Of a stretch of 64,000 nucleotides of DNA, positions 1 to 12,400 are shown piece after piece. The DNA is from Atherix ibis. Taxonomy: Eukaryota > Arthropoda > Insecta > Diptera > Athericidae. Positions within the stretch are counted from its first letter, which is position 1, and each line of letters starts with the position of its first letter. Below the pieces are notes generated by a model that saw nothing but the letters and a program-made list of their open reading frames with translations, made no database searches and was not told where the DNA came from. Where the stretch lies: contig OY282605.1 of assembly GCA_958298945.1 (NCBI GenBank), positions 27,444,811 to 27,508,810 on the forward strand, written 5' to 3'. The translations under genes and the position numbers were made by a program.

Positions 1-824
1 ATGAAGATCCATGTCAAATGCAACAAGAACTTACAGATTCATTGGGCGTCACTCCAGAAGCCATTTCAGATCGTTTAAAAGCCTTGGCAATGATCCAAAA
101 CAAGAAAATTGGGTGCCATACGAGTTGAAGCCGAAAGAACAGCTGCTCCAACGGCAAAAAAAGAAGGGTTTTCTGCATTGGCTGTGACTGGCAATGAAAA
201 GTGGATCCATTATGATAATCCAAAGCGAAAAAAATTGTGGGGGTGCCGCGGCCATGCATCAACATCGACGGCCAAGCCAAACATCCATGGGTCGAAGCTC
301 ATGCTATGTATTTGGTGGGACCAGCTCGGCCTGGCATATTATGAGCTGTTGCAACCGTGTGAAACCATAGCAGGAGCTCGCTACCGAACACAACTGTTGC
401 GTTTCGTCACAATACGAGCAAAGACACGACAAAGTGATTTTGTGAAACGACAACGCTCGGCCACATGGTGCTAAGGTGATTAAAATCTCCCTTGAAACAC
501 CGAAATGGAATGTTCTGCCCCATCCGCCGTATTTTCCAGACATCTACCCTTCCTTCCTGGCTGAGCAGCACTTCCGATCTTATGAAGAGACCAAAAATTG
601 GGACGATTCGTGGATGGCCTCTGAAGACGAGCAGATTTTTCGACATGGAATCCGTATTCTGACAGAAAGATGGGGAAAAGTTGTGGCTAGCGATGGACAA
701 TACTTTGAAGCACCAATACGTGAGCATTTTTTCACAATAAAGAATCAAATTTTAAAAAAAAATTGAGGAGAAGGTGTAATAAAGGAAAGGAGTTCGACCA
801 GTTTCAACTTGTATAGAAGCCACC
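1..824 (+). mobile_element. Mos1-like (mauritiana-type) mariner, decayed, cut by window edge
   Basis: Remnant of a mariner transposase (cut-and-paste DD34D enzyme). In frame pieces one reads an HTH-region segment (QELTDSLGVTPEAISDRLKA, about 29-90), then the first catalytic block, where the usual GDEKW reads GNEKW (Asp to Asn), the CIWWDQLG block (about 307-330) and a C-terminal block ending SDGQYFE near 712. The reading frame shifts between the last two and the segment with the second Asp is deleted, so it is dead. After the stop, a degraded end resembling a Mos1-type terminus is seen near 808-824. The 5' end lies outside the window. Family assignment rests on the WVPHEL-to-YFE layout shared with Drosophila Mos1; subfamily is likely, not certain. 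Confidence 0.85.
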
Positions 825-1015
825 GATGAGGTGCTCTGAGCTCCACTGGCTAACCTCATACAGCGGTTGACCGCTGCCTTATGAAAATATGATTTCTATT
901 GTCTTTGCGTTTTTTTAATTATTGCATAACTTGAAAAAACCCTCTTTTGTAATGTTCCGGGGGGGCGCTAGTGTCGGTAAGTTCAAATTGACGACCGTTG
1001 CATGATAATTTTAGC
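825..1015. other. Unassigned spacer
   Basis: No ORF or repeat recognised. It is slightly richer in G+C than its surroundings between 825 and 880 and may be old transposon flank. Confidence 0.4.
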
Positions 1016-1915
1016 AACCGGTTATTGATTTTGTGGTACGGAAAGTACAGCTCTGTTACTTAATCGTTAAGAAAGATACATATTATCTAAAATAGTATCA
1101 GTTTAGATTTAGGTTTGCCGTTTTTTATTATGAGTATTATAATTAAAATTAATTTTTTTTAATGAAAATGGTATTTTTGGCGCAGTCACGTTTTGATTAA
1201 AACTGTTCTTCAGCGATGAGACAAATTTCTCGCTTAGTACATATGTCAGTAAGCAAAATTGTCATATAATAGGGCACCGAAAACCCACAAGTTAGTGTAG
1301 ACAAGCCATTATATCCTATTAAAGTGGCCGGCTTTTATGCATTTTGGTCTGAAGGTGTCATTGGGTCGTATTTATTGGCAAATGAAGAAGGAGAAACCGT
1401 TACCATCAATTCTGAGCGATAAACGAATTTTTTTGGTGCTTTACTAATCTGGGTCTTATGTGATTTTAAAAAAAACGGCACCAATAACCACATACTCGTA
1501 ACACAACAAATTTTGATATAATTGCGCAACAAACTCGCAGGACACATAATTCTTAGATTTGTTGATGTCGATTGACCTCTAAGATCGTGCCATTTAATGC
1601 AGTTGAACTTCTTTTTGTAGGGATACGTAAAAATCGTAATCACTTAAGCAATTTTCAAACTTAAGGGCATTGAAAAACCAACACCCATCAAGTAATTGCC
1701 GAATTAAAGGTCGAAAAATGTCATCAAAAATAACTTCAAAAAGAATAGAGTCCTTTAAGAAGTCTATAGGTTGCTACATAAATGATTATATACTCTATAT
1801 ACAATATAATGGCAAGCTTAAGTCAATATGACAAAAGAAAAGTTTTATCGAAATATGAACTGAAGTTATAATTTATTTAACTTTAACTTCCGAAGCGCAA
1901 ATTGGATAAATCTCT
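1016..1915 (+). mobile_element. DD41D (rosa-like) Tc1/mariner relic, copy 1
   Basis: Bounded by degraded inverted termini: a left end with CGGAAAGTA (about 1038) and a right end with CTTCCGAAGCGCAAATTGGA (about 1888). Inside, frame fragments match the class of insect transposases with QDGA...WPPRSCDL..LDFFLWGYVK motifs: GEGETVTIN-type block at about 1385-1415 (here GETVTINSERY), VDWPLRSCHL at about 1565-1600 and a FFL-GYVK block at about 1605-1630 in which the last catalytic Asp is Asn. Stops and frameshifts are frequent. The same terminus and coding scraps recur at about nine more places in this window. Confidence 0.75.
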
Positions 1916-2961
1916 AGGTTTAGAGCACAAATTATGCCTTATATAAGGAATATTTCCAAAAAAAATAATCACTGCCTTTTAAGAAAAACTCGAAAAAGTT
2001 CTTGACTTCTGATCATATATATTAAATTGTAAAAAAAGAAGAATCAGTCACTAATGGGTCTTAAGAGCTGAGAATTATTGATGTAAATAGAAAAACACGA
2101 AGAGTTTACTTTTATCTAAATTATAGCAGTCTTAGTGGAAAAAACTTCACAATAAAAATATACCCTCGTAATGTGAGGTTTCTTAATCTTTTTTTAAATT
2201 TTTAGTAGCAGCATTATTATCTATTATAGCCGATGATCAATAAAAGATCTTGTATGAATATGGCAATGTATTCATATCTAAAAAATTAAGAAACTTATTT
2301 TTATGAAAACTTTTAGGGGTCTAAGCTAGACAACTACTAATAATTTATAAGAATAAAAATCTTTGTTATAAAACGTTTGTCAATTTTTTAAGGAAACCTT
2401 TTTTTTCTACTGTTATTATTATTTTTGTTTAAACCAATTTTATTTAGGCGCTTTCGATTTTTATTTATAAATCAATTTTTTTTTTAATGTTCTTAGAAGG
2501 AAATGTCTTTTTTTAAAGAAATTAAATTTACAGAGAATTTTCCTAGAATATTTCCTCAAAATTTTCTTAAGAAAATTTAATTAGTTGCTACTGTGAACGT
2601 AGCTCTTTTTTTTATTATGTCATCTAATTTATTTCGTTTTATTTTAGGGAAAATTTATATATTACATGGTATATGAACTTTTTTTTTTAAAGAATTTTAT
2701 CCCTCTTTTTTTTAAGTAGTTTTTTTTATCCCTTTTATAAAATTCTTTTAAAAAAAAATCCTTGTATGGTAAAAAAAAATTACATTTTAACAGAAAATTT
2801 ATATATTTTTTTTTATCCGAATTTTTAGTGGATTCTATTAATTAATCTAGGAAAAATGGAATGTTCTCGAATAACGTTGAAACCATCAACATTTGTTTAA
2901 AACAACTTATTACTTTTTACATGGTTAAAAAATGTATAGTTTTTAAAATTTTTACAATATA
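1916..2961. other. AT-rich spacer
   Basis: About 1 kb of A/T runs without any ORF, repeat unit or splice-flanked segment that I recognise. If nuf continues to the left this is intronic. Confidence 0.5.
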
Positions 2962-3414
2962 TTGGGTTGGTGCAAAAATTATGACGGTTTTTTATGATCC
3001 CAGGTAAAAAAAATTTTTCTTTAGAAATGATGAATAGTATCTTCTTTTAAATGATTCCATTATATAAAGGATGCTTTCCCTCTACTTTTTATTCTGTTTT
3101 GGCTTGGGCAGAGTACAGTGAGGAGCCCTTGTATTTTACGTCATTGTTTACTTTATGAATTCCGTAAAGACAATACCGCGAGTGTGGCAACCAAAAACAT
3201 TTGCGAAGTGTATGGAACAGATGTCATCAAAGTTCGGCAGGCACAAAGATGGTTTACGAAATTCCGATCTGCGAATTTTTCACTAATTGATAAACCACGT
3301 ACCGGGCGGCCATTGAAGTCTGATGAGGACAAGTTAAAAGTCATAATTGACACCAATCCACGTCTTACCACCAGCGAGATCGCGTCGATGATGGGAGTCA
3401 ACCATACAACCGTA

Positions 3415-4695
3415 CGAGTGTCATTCAACAAGTACTTAGCCTCACCGCCCGATGGAACTGCTGTCACAAAAGAAATTTACCATCGTGCAGTACATTGTTT
3501 AAGTAGCCTACTGTCGAAGTTTCAGTCGATTCCCTTCATTAGTTTTGTTTTGAGAGCCTTTGAAAGCAAGCGTGTCGGTCGGTTGCACAAAAATGGAAAA
3601 AGAACAATATCGCTCGGTGATTAGATTCTTGTTTTTGGAAGGGAAAACGCGCAGCGAAATCAAAGATCGCTTGGATGCTGTGTATGGTGACTCTTCTCCT
3701 TCGATGGCGACCGTCGAGAATTGGTTCAACGAGTTTGTTCGTGGCCGCACGTCGGTTTTTGATGAGCCACGCCCAGGTGCACCGAAAACGGCTGCTACAG
3801 AGGAAAACGTTAAAAAAGTCCACGATCTCGTGTTGGCAGACCGTCGATTGAAGGTTCACGAGATAGCTGAGACTGTGGGCATCGCAGTAGGAACGGTGCA
3901 TCATATTCTACACGAAGAACTGGGCATGAGAAAGCTGTCGGCGCGATGGGTGCCGCGTTTGCTCACACCGGAAAACAAGTGCAACCGTGAGACCTCATCG
4001 GCGACGTGTTTGGCGCTGCTTCAGCGCAATCCAGCGGAGTTCTTGCGTTGTTTCGTGACCGTCGACGAAACATGGATTCACTGGTACACACCAGAGACCA
4101 AGGAACAGTCGCAACAGTGGACTTCACCCGGCGAACGTGCTCCGAAGAAGGCGAAGACTGGTCGATCGGCCGGAAAGGTGATGGCCACCGTTTTCTGGGA
4201 TTCACAATGTGTGATCCACATCGATTACCTCGAGAAGGGTAAAACAATCACGGGGCGCTACTATGCTGACTTATTGGGCCGATTTAAAGAAAAAGCGGCC
4301 CCGCTTTGCGAAGAAAAAAGTGCTGTTCCACAACGACAACGAGCCGGCTCACACCTCCGCCGTCGCCATGGCCAAATTGGTCGAATTGCACTACGAATTG
4401 CTGCCCCATCCACCGTACTCTCCAGATTTGGCCCCCTGTGACTACTTTTTGTTTCCAAACCTGAAAAAATCACTCGCCGGGAATAGATTTGGGTCGAATG
4501 AGGAGGTCATCGTCGCCACGGAGGCCTATTTTGCTTCCCTCGAGAAAATGTATTTTTTTGACGGGTTAAAAAAGTTAGAGCTTCGCTGGGCCAAGTGTAT
4601 CGAGCTTGAAGGAGATTATGTGGAAAATTAATTTGCCACCTTTCCAAAATTTTCGTTTTTCTTTTGTAGGCTAAGTACTTGTTGAATGACCCTCG
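3415..4695 (+). mobile_element. Irritans-like mariner nested in the outer mariner (copy B1)
   Basis: A 1281-bp element with inverted ends CGAG(T/G)GTCATTCAACAAGT... at both sides, flanked by TA at 3413-3414 and 4696-4697: a textbook mariner insertion. Removing it rejoins the outer transposase between ...MMGVNHTTV and RHLKRMG.... A close relative lies at 10.0-11.4 kb. Because the ends and the flanking TA are intact, this insertion is younger than the element it hit. Confidence 0.93.
3593..4631 (+). pseudogene. Irritans-like mariner transposase, frameshifted
   Basis: Starts at MEKEQYRSVIRFLFLEG, the usual start of the Himar/irritans group. Blocks in order: N-terminal HTH with NWFNEF and DEPRPGAP; second HTH region; WVPRLLTPENK; first catalytic Asp in TVDETWIHWY; GKVMATVFWD; IDYLEKGKTI; second Asp in HNDNEPAH; third Asp in SPDLAPCDYF with 34 residues between the last two (DD34D); end at GDYVEN. 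An 11-base deletion near 4287, relative to the copy at 10.9 kb, shifts frame in the middle. Two other changes to conserved residues are visible: the usual HxDNAP motif reads NDNEP. Non-functional as it stands. Confidence 0.9.
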
Positions 4696-5499
4696 TATTA
4701 AGGCATTTGAAGCGTATGGGGATGGTTTCGCGGTACGACGTTTGGATACCTCATCAATTGTCGGTTGCCAATTTATTGGATTGTGTTTCAACGTGCGTTG
4801 CTTTGAGTGCGAGACAACAACATGAACCTTTTTTGCATCGTTTGGTAATGGAAGATGAGAAACGGGTCGTGTACAACAACGTGACAAGAAAAAGACATTG
4901 GGCTATACCTGGACAAGCCCCATTAACAACTTCGAAAGCCGAAATCCATCAAAAAAAAAGTTATGCTTTGTATTTGGTGGGATTGCAAGGGTATTGTGTA
5001 TTTTGAACTCTTGGAACGCAATCAGACAATTACAGCAGAACGATATTGTCAGCAATTATCCAAATTGAATATCGCTCTTCAAAAGGATAGACCAGAATTG
5101 GTAAACAGAAAAGGGGTAGTGTTTCATCACGACAACGCGCGACCACATGTGGCTATGATGACCCAACACAAGCTGAATGAGTTGAATTGGGATGTTATCA
5201 AGCATCCACCGTATTCTCCAGATCTTGCTCCTTCCGATTTTCATTTATTCCGATCACTGCAAAACTTTTTAAATGATTAAAACATTTCATACAATAGAGC
5301 AGGTAAAAACATCCCTTTCTACATATTTCGCATCAAAATCCAAGGAATTTTACACTAATGGTATTAATAAGTTGATAGAAAGATGAGAGGAGGTTATAAG
5401 AACGGATGGAAATTATATAATTGATTAAATAAATAATACAAATTAAAAGAAAAAATGTATATATGTAAAAAAAACCTCATTACTTTTGCACCAACCGAA

Positions 5500-6365
5500 A
5501 AGAATTAAAATTTTCCCCTAAAACATTGGAGAGCAAGTTTTTTTTTTAAAATTCCTGTGAGATTTTTGATATTTCCTAATATCAACACTATACGAAAAAT
5601 TCCAATAAGTGTTTTTAATTTTAAAAAAAAAAACAATAATAAAGTACTTAAATTTATAGTAAGAAAAGAATATAAAACAAACAACAAAAAAACCCAACAC
5701 TACGTAGAGACCAACCAAAAAAACAAAATTTATTCTCAAAGTAATTTTTAAGAATTTAATTTTAAAAAAAAACTACCTATAAAATCTAATTTTTTTAAAT
5801 AATTAGAAATTATGAATAAACTAATTAATTGAAAATAACCAAAAATCTACCCTAAACAAAGTTCTAAGTTTTAATAATAAAAAAAAAACCCTATAAAATC
5901 CGCATTTTTTCGAAGCAACAATAAAATAATAAAACTTCAAAAAAAGCTACCATTTAAGCATAATAAGCATAACATTTATAAAAATATTTTTTTAAAAAAA
6001 AACACACAGTTACAGGATAAATGGGCAAAACACATTAATAGAAATGTTAGAAATTATTAAAATCTATATTAAAATTCTATTTGCATGCATACACATTCAC
6101 ATATTGTAAGTATTGTAGTTTTTTTATGTATATGAAAGAAAAAATATGTTTGTAAAGTAAATTTTAAAATGAAAATAAATTATTGTAAATAAAAAAAATA
6201 ATAACAATGATCGATGATGGTTGAAAAACAAAAAAAAAAACAAACACAGGATTTACCAGCCAGTATACATTTTGGCAACCAAAAAAAAATTAAGAAAATT
6301 AACCGCACAAATTATACTAAAATCAAAAAGGTAAATAAAAACCAATTAACGAATCTCCAATTTAC
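5500..6365 (-). other. AT-rich stretch, likely nuf intron
   Basis: Mostly A runs on the plus strand. The last nuf exon that I can see ends at 6366 with a consensus donor, so this should be the start of the next intron. The C-terminal Rab11-binding exon expected of nuf is not found here or further left in the window. Confidence 0.5.
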
Positions 6366-6404
6366 CTGACTTAGTGATGCTAATGTGGCTGAATCCACAG
6401 AATC
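6366..6404 (-). CDS. nuf: nuf 39-bp exon (13 codons)
   Basis: Exact 13-codon open segment reading DSVDSATLASLSQ on the minus strand, with acceptor TTTTTCAG before it and donor CAG|GTAAAT after it. Phase is 0 at both ends, matching the exon at 7603-7730 that ends in phase 0. Its Ser/Ala/Asp composition would extend the coiled-coil C-terminal end just before the Rab11-binding region. It may be alternatively spliced, since skipping keeps the frame. Confidence 0.65.
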
Positions 6405-9400
6405 CTGAAAAATAAATTAAAAAAAAGAAAATATGCATAATAATATGAATGAATGATAATCAAAATGCTATTCAAAACAAATAGTCTAGAAATATTCCTA
6501 TTCAAGTGTGCATCATAACAAATCAAAAAAAAATTACTGATTAGATTGTAAATGAAAAAAAAACAAAAGATTTTATTTTTAAAACAAAAGTTAAAGTTAA
6601 AAAACAAAATCATTAACAGAAGCTAAAAGATTGTGTTGCCCTGTGCGTGGTGTTGTCTGTTGTGTGGTTATTAGTATTGAAACACTTCGATTGCTGTTAT
6701 ACGGTTTTGGCTGAAATTTTTCCTTTGTCAACAGAGAAAAGAGAGAGTCTTCTCTTTTTAAAAAGTCTTTAAAAAGGCAAAAAAAAATACCTTAAATATT
6801 AACAAACACACACTTTCTAATGTTTTTATTAATTAGTTAAAAAGAATTACTTTTTTATTCCGAAAAAAATTAATAATTGATCAACTGTGCATTTTTATCA
6901 ACACTCTTCAGAGTTGATCATTGTTGAATAGAAAATTTCTTATTGAATAAAATTCCAATGTTAATTAAAATAAATAAATTATAATAAATTTGAAAAAAAA
7001 TTTTATTATTAATAATTAATTAAAAGAAGAAAAAAATTATTAATAATCAAAATTTATCCAAAATCAATAAAAGAAAATTATACCAAAAAATTTAAGTGTC
7101 TACAATATAATTTCTATACTATTTAAATTGATTAAAAATAATGCTCTAAAAATTCCAAAAAAATAAGATAAAAACTTAAAAGTTAAAAAAGAATGCACTC
7201 ATTCGATGAAAAGTTCTTATTACCATTAATCCTTATTTAAATGATATGAAAATATTGTATATGCATTCCTTTTTGATAAAATTTCATTAAAGAAACTTTA
7301 ATAAAATAAAAATGTTTTAATAATAATTAATTTTTAATGAAATTTTTCAATAAATTCATATCATTTCAAATTGCGTTTATGCATGCAAAAAGATAATAAC
7401 AAATCGAATTACAGAAAAGGAAGAAAAAAATAATAATAAATAGAAAATGACAAACATAAAGCAAAGATAATTAATAGAAACAACAACAAAAGAATAAAAA
7501 AATACTTAAATGTATATGTATGATGTATAAGAAAAAAATGTTTTTTATTTAAAAAGGATTTTGAAGGATTTCGAAGGATTTGATTCGTTTACGATCGCTT
7601 ACCTGTGCCTGTGACATTTCTTCAAGTTCTTGTGCAAGACTGTTGAGTGTTCCGTTCAGCAGTTGTCGACCTTCTTCAAGTCCTCGTGTCAGTACTGTAG
7701 CTTGAAGCTCCTCATTTTGCTCCTCAAGAACTGAAATTAACAAAAAAAAAATTATACAAAGATAAAAAAATCGTTTCTTGTCTAACTTAATGCGAATAGA
7801 TAGTAAAGGATTATCCATTTTATAGTTCGGAAAGTATAGCTTCGTCATTTGATAGATTTTTACCAAATATACCATTTTACTGGTAGTACTCTTTTTAGGT
7901 TAGGATTTGCCATTTTATCTATTATGAAAAGTACAATTGTTTACCATAAATTGTAAAAACTTATGATACTAGAAAAAAGGAAGTTATTTTTTCCATTTTA
8001 AGGGGGAGTTTATGATCGTCTCCTTTCTCACTCGCTGGATACAGCAATAAGAAAATTTGTCATATATGGGACTCTGACTAATACCCAAAATAACTTTGAC
8101 GAAGTTAATGTATCCACAAAAATGGTATTTCGTTGGAAAAAAAAAATTATCAGAAAACCTAATTTCTAGATTCGATTATGTCAATTGACCTCCAAGATCG
8201 TGCGATTTGACACCGTTGGACTTTTTCTCATAGATCTACATAAAATATTGTGTGTCTACGCAATTGAAAATTCTCAAAAACTTTAGAGCATTTAAAAAAA
8301 AACAATATCGGTTATTGAGAATTGCAAATAAATCTAATGGAGATGATTTAATTTAATTAAATTATATTTTATATATTATGGCAATATTTTTTCTAAATAA
8401 TAAATTCAAAAAATTTTATCAAATTTTTAATTTAAATTGTATTTTATTTAACATTACTTTCCGAACCATAAATTGGATAATTCTTTACCTATTTTTATAG
8501 GTTCCAAAAAAAAAACTTGTTTCTACCAAAAATGTTTCTACTTTTTTTTGTTCTTATAAACATTAAAATTATTATTCTTATTTTTTTTACAAATCATTTC
8601 TATTACAAATTAAGACGAAAAATCTACTTTCACTTACATTTATTTTTTTGTCTCAGTTCGTCCATTTCTTGATGGAGTTCTTCAAGTCTAAAAGTTTCGG
8701 GCGTTGTGGTTGGCAAGGCTGGACCACGTTCGGACCGTAAACGTTCCAATTCCTTGCCAAGCTCTACCATTAAGTCTTCGGCAATTTGCTTCTCCTGCTG
8801 GCACTTCTTTTCATTGGCTGTAACCTCGATCAGCTCACGTTCCAAGGATACCAAATGTTCTCTGGCCAATTCCAATTTCTCCTCGGTAGAGTGCAGATCA
8901 TTTGCCTGCTTGTCACACTGGATCCTTAATCGTTGCGCCTCTTCACGTAACGCATTCGCTTCAATTTCGATGGTTTTAATTTTGATTTGGCAATTTTCAT
9001 TCTGTAGGGCAGCTTCCCGTTCAACACGGGCCAAAAGCTCCCGATGGCGTTTCTGCTCTTCCGCTAAACGTTCTTCTGATCTTAGCTCAGCCTAAAAATG
9101 ATAAAATTAAAAAAAAAAATATTTCGTTTTCTTGTTTTGTTGTTTTGTTTTTAATATAGTTTTTTTCTCTTCTTCTTCTTATTTGCATTATTTGCTTATT
9201 CGCAGGCAAATGTGATTATTAATTTCAAATGAAAATTATTAATAATTTGTGGGAAAAGAATGGGGGCTGTTACTGTCAGTTAAACTTAATATTATGAAAT
9301 TAGTAAAAAAAAATCTTATTTAAATTTTTAATGATGTTATTGTTAAAATTAGCAACAAGCTAAAAAGGTGTATTCATATTTAAAAAGAATGTATAAGTTA

Positions 9401-12400
9401 ATCTGCCATAGCTTCCGTCGATTGCGCAATATTAACTCATTTTCTTCTATACAGGATTATGTGGGTAACTAATTCTCCTGCAATCGATGCTGTTATTTAA
9501 TCAAGTAAATACGCTTTCACCTAAAATATTGAGAATAATAGTAAGCATAATAGACAACGTAAGACTCCAAAACGAAATACTCGTAGTCAACGCGATATGA
9601 TAGACACTCTCTTCTCACTAATACAATAGAATCGATTTAATTGGAAGTAGGAATTTTTTTAAATAAAATCAACTTAATTATTTTATTTGCCTTTTCTCTT
9701 TTCCGGTTTGTATTAAATAGTATTTGCAAGTAATTATTTATAAAACATAACAAAAATTTTAATGCAATCAATCACTTTGAAGCTTAACAACATCCGAATC
9801 TGATTTGACTGTTGGTATAAAAATTGCATCCAAAAATTAGATTCCAAATAATTTAGAGAAAACTATTATTTAGTAAAATTTTTGGAACCTAATTTGTTCG
9901 TGATTTTGGAAAATAATGAATTTTTTACACTGATTCTTTTCTGATTCATCTAAAAAAAAATACTTTTATGTTCAATACAAAATTAGATTATGATTTTTCG
10001 TTTTAATAAATTTTATTCTGATAAGGATTAATAGCTTACGAGGGTCATTCAACAAGTACTTAGCCTCACTGCCCGATGGAACTGCTATCACAAAAGAAAT
10101 TTACCATCGTGCAGTACATTCTTTTAGTAGCCTACTGCCAAAGTTTCAGTCGATTCCCTTTATTAGTTTTGTTTTGAGAGCCTTTGAAAGCGAGCGTGTC
10201 AGTCGGTTGCACAAAAATGGAAAAAGAACAATATCGTTCGGTGATTAGATTCTTGTTTTTGGAAGGGAAAACGCGCAGCGAAATCGAAGATCGCTTGGAT
10301 GCTGTGTATGGTGACTCTTCTCCTTTGATGGCGACCGTCAAGAATTGGTTCAACGAGTTTGTTCGTGGCCGCACGTCGGTTTTTGATGAGCCACGCCCAG
10401 GTGCCCCAAAACGGCTGCTACGGAGGAAAACGTCAAAAAAGTCCACGATCTCGTGTTGGCAGACCGTCGATTGAAGGTTCACGAGATAGCTGAGACTGTG
10501 GGCATCGCAGTAGGAACGGTGCATCATATTCTACACGAAGAACTGGGCATGAGAAAGCTGTCGGCGCGATGGGTGCCGCGTTTGCTCACACCGGAAAACA
10601 AGTGCAACCGTGAGACCACAACGGCGACGTGTTTGGCGCTGTTTCAGCGCAATCCAGCGGAGTTCTTGCGTCGTTTCGTGACCGTCGACGAAACATGGAT
10701 TCACTGGTACACACCAGAGACCAAGGAACAGTCGAAACAGTGGACTTCACCCGGCGAACGTGCTCCGAAGAAGGCGAAGACTGGTCGATCGGCCGGAAAG
10801 GTGATGGAACAGTCGAAACAGTGGACTTCACCCGGCGAACGTGCTCCGAAGAAGGCGAAGACTGGTCGATCGGCCGGAAAGGTGATGGCCACCGTTTTCT
10901 GGGATTCACAAGGTGTGATCCACATCGATTACCTCGAGAAGGGTAAAACAATCACGGGGCGCTACTATGCTGACTTATTGGGCCGATTTGACGTCGAATT
11001 AAAGAAAAAGCGGCCCCGCTTTGCGAAGAAAAAAGTGCTGTTCCGCAACGACAACGCGCCGGCTCACACCTCCGCCGTCGCCATGGCCAAATTGGTCGAA
11101 TTGCGCTACGAATTGCTGCCCCATCCACCGTATCTCCAGATTTGGCCCCCTGTGACTACTTTTTGTTTCCAAACCTGAAAAAATCACTCGCCGGGAATAG
11201 ATTTGGGTCGAATGAGGAGGTCATCGTCGCCACGGAGGCCTATTTTGCTTCCCTCGAGAAAATGTATTTTTTGGACGGGTAAAAAAAGCTAGAGCATCGC
11301 TGGGCCAAGTGTATCGAGCTTGAAGGAGATTATATGGAAAAATAAATTTACACCTTTCCAAAATTTTCGTTTTTCTTTTGTAGGCTAAGTACTTGTTGAA
11401 TGACCCTCGTATTAACAGTGTACTTAGATATACGAGGTCTGTTGAAAAAGTATCACGAATTTTGAATTTTGTGAAAAATGGCGTTATGCTGGTACTCATG
11501 TCTCTCACTTATACCGACAAGTTCGGCCATTTTTAATGTTCAGTTAATTTTTGACAGCTGCTTTGCTTGCACGTGTTTTGGCTCGTCTTCGATTTTTGCC
11601 CATTCCAAAAAATAGATCAAAGAATTTGTAACAAATTTTGTGTGAAAAACAAAATTAATTGCGCGGACGCATTCCGAATGTTGACTGTGGCATATGGTGA
11701 AGCTACCTTGGACTGAAGCAACGTTTATCGGTGGTACAAAATGTTCTTAGAGGGCCGAGAAGAAGTAAACGACGAAAAGCGTGCCGGACGCCCGAGCACG
11801 TCAACAACAGATGAAAACATTGATGAACTGAAGAAAATAGTATTAGCCAATTGTCGAATTACCGTTAGAGAAGTTGCTGAGGACTTAAACATATCGATTG
11901 GCTCGTGCCATTCGATTTTTACAAATGATTTGGTCGTGGAACAGGTCGCCGCAAAATTCGTACCAAGTTGCTCAATTTCGACCAAAAACAGTATCGCATT
12001 AACATTGCTAAGAAGCTGTTGGACTCTGTCCGCGACGACCCAAATTTGCTCCAGAGGGTCATAACTGCTGACGAATCATGGGTTTATGGTTATGACGTAG
12101 AAACAAAAGCTCAATCATCCCAATGGAAGCTGGAATGCACCACATTGGCCAAGTTCGATCGAATGTGAAGGTTTTGCTTACAGTTTTCTTCGATTGCAGG
12201 GGCGTGTTGCATCATGAGTTCTTGTCACAGGGTAGAACGGTCAATAAGGAATATTACCTGCAAGTTATGCGCAAGTTGCGCGAAGCAATCCGCCAGAAAC
12301 GCCCGGATTTGTGGAAGAACAAAAATTGGCTTACCATGATAACGCCCCTGCTTACGCATCGTTGCTTGTGCGCGAATTTTTGGCCAAAAACAACACAGTA

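Larger units (their letters stand above)
2962..5499 (+). mobile_element. Mariner element (outer host of a nested insertion)
   Basis: Full-length mariner with inverted ends: the left begins TTGGGTTGGTGCAAAAA after a TA, and the right end at about 5480-5499 is its reverse complement (TTTTGCACCAACC). The transposase reads along the plus strand: N-terminal HTH region (LLYEF...ICEVYG...RWFTKFRSANF, then TGRPLKSDEDKL) to about 3414, a break caused by a second mariner, then continuation from about 4698 (VRHLKRMGM, DVWIPHQLS, first catalytic Asp in MEDEKRVVYNNV, a frameshift near 4960, second Asp in HHDNARPH, third in SPDLAPSDFHLF about 5213-5248). A stop follows FLND. Similar in layout to the SETMAR/cecropia-like group of mariners. 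Inactive because of the insertion, the frameshift and stops. Confidence 0.9.
10039..11409 (+). mobile_element. Irritans-like mariner, copy B2, in nuf intron
   Basis: A 1371-bp sister of the nested element at 3.4-4.7 kb, with the same inverted ends (CGAGGGTCATTCAACAAGT) and TA at 10037-10038 and 11410-11411. It is about 90 bp longer than that sister: 81 bp are a tandem duplication in the transposase and 11 bp are a stretch that the sister has lost. Lies opposite to nuf. Confidence 0.93.

Noticed and set aside
6240..6290. Possible extra nuf exon ending CTGGCTG|GTAAAT on the minus strand
   Set aside because: There is a donor-like site but no acceptor AG at a sensible distance, and no match to the expected Rab11-binding domain.
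8706..9095. 129-codon plus-strand frame
   Set aside because: It is the reverse shadow of the main nuf coiled-coil exon, which has homology and splice sites on the minus strand.
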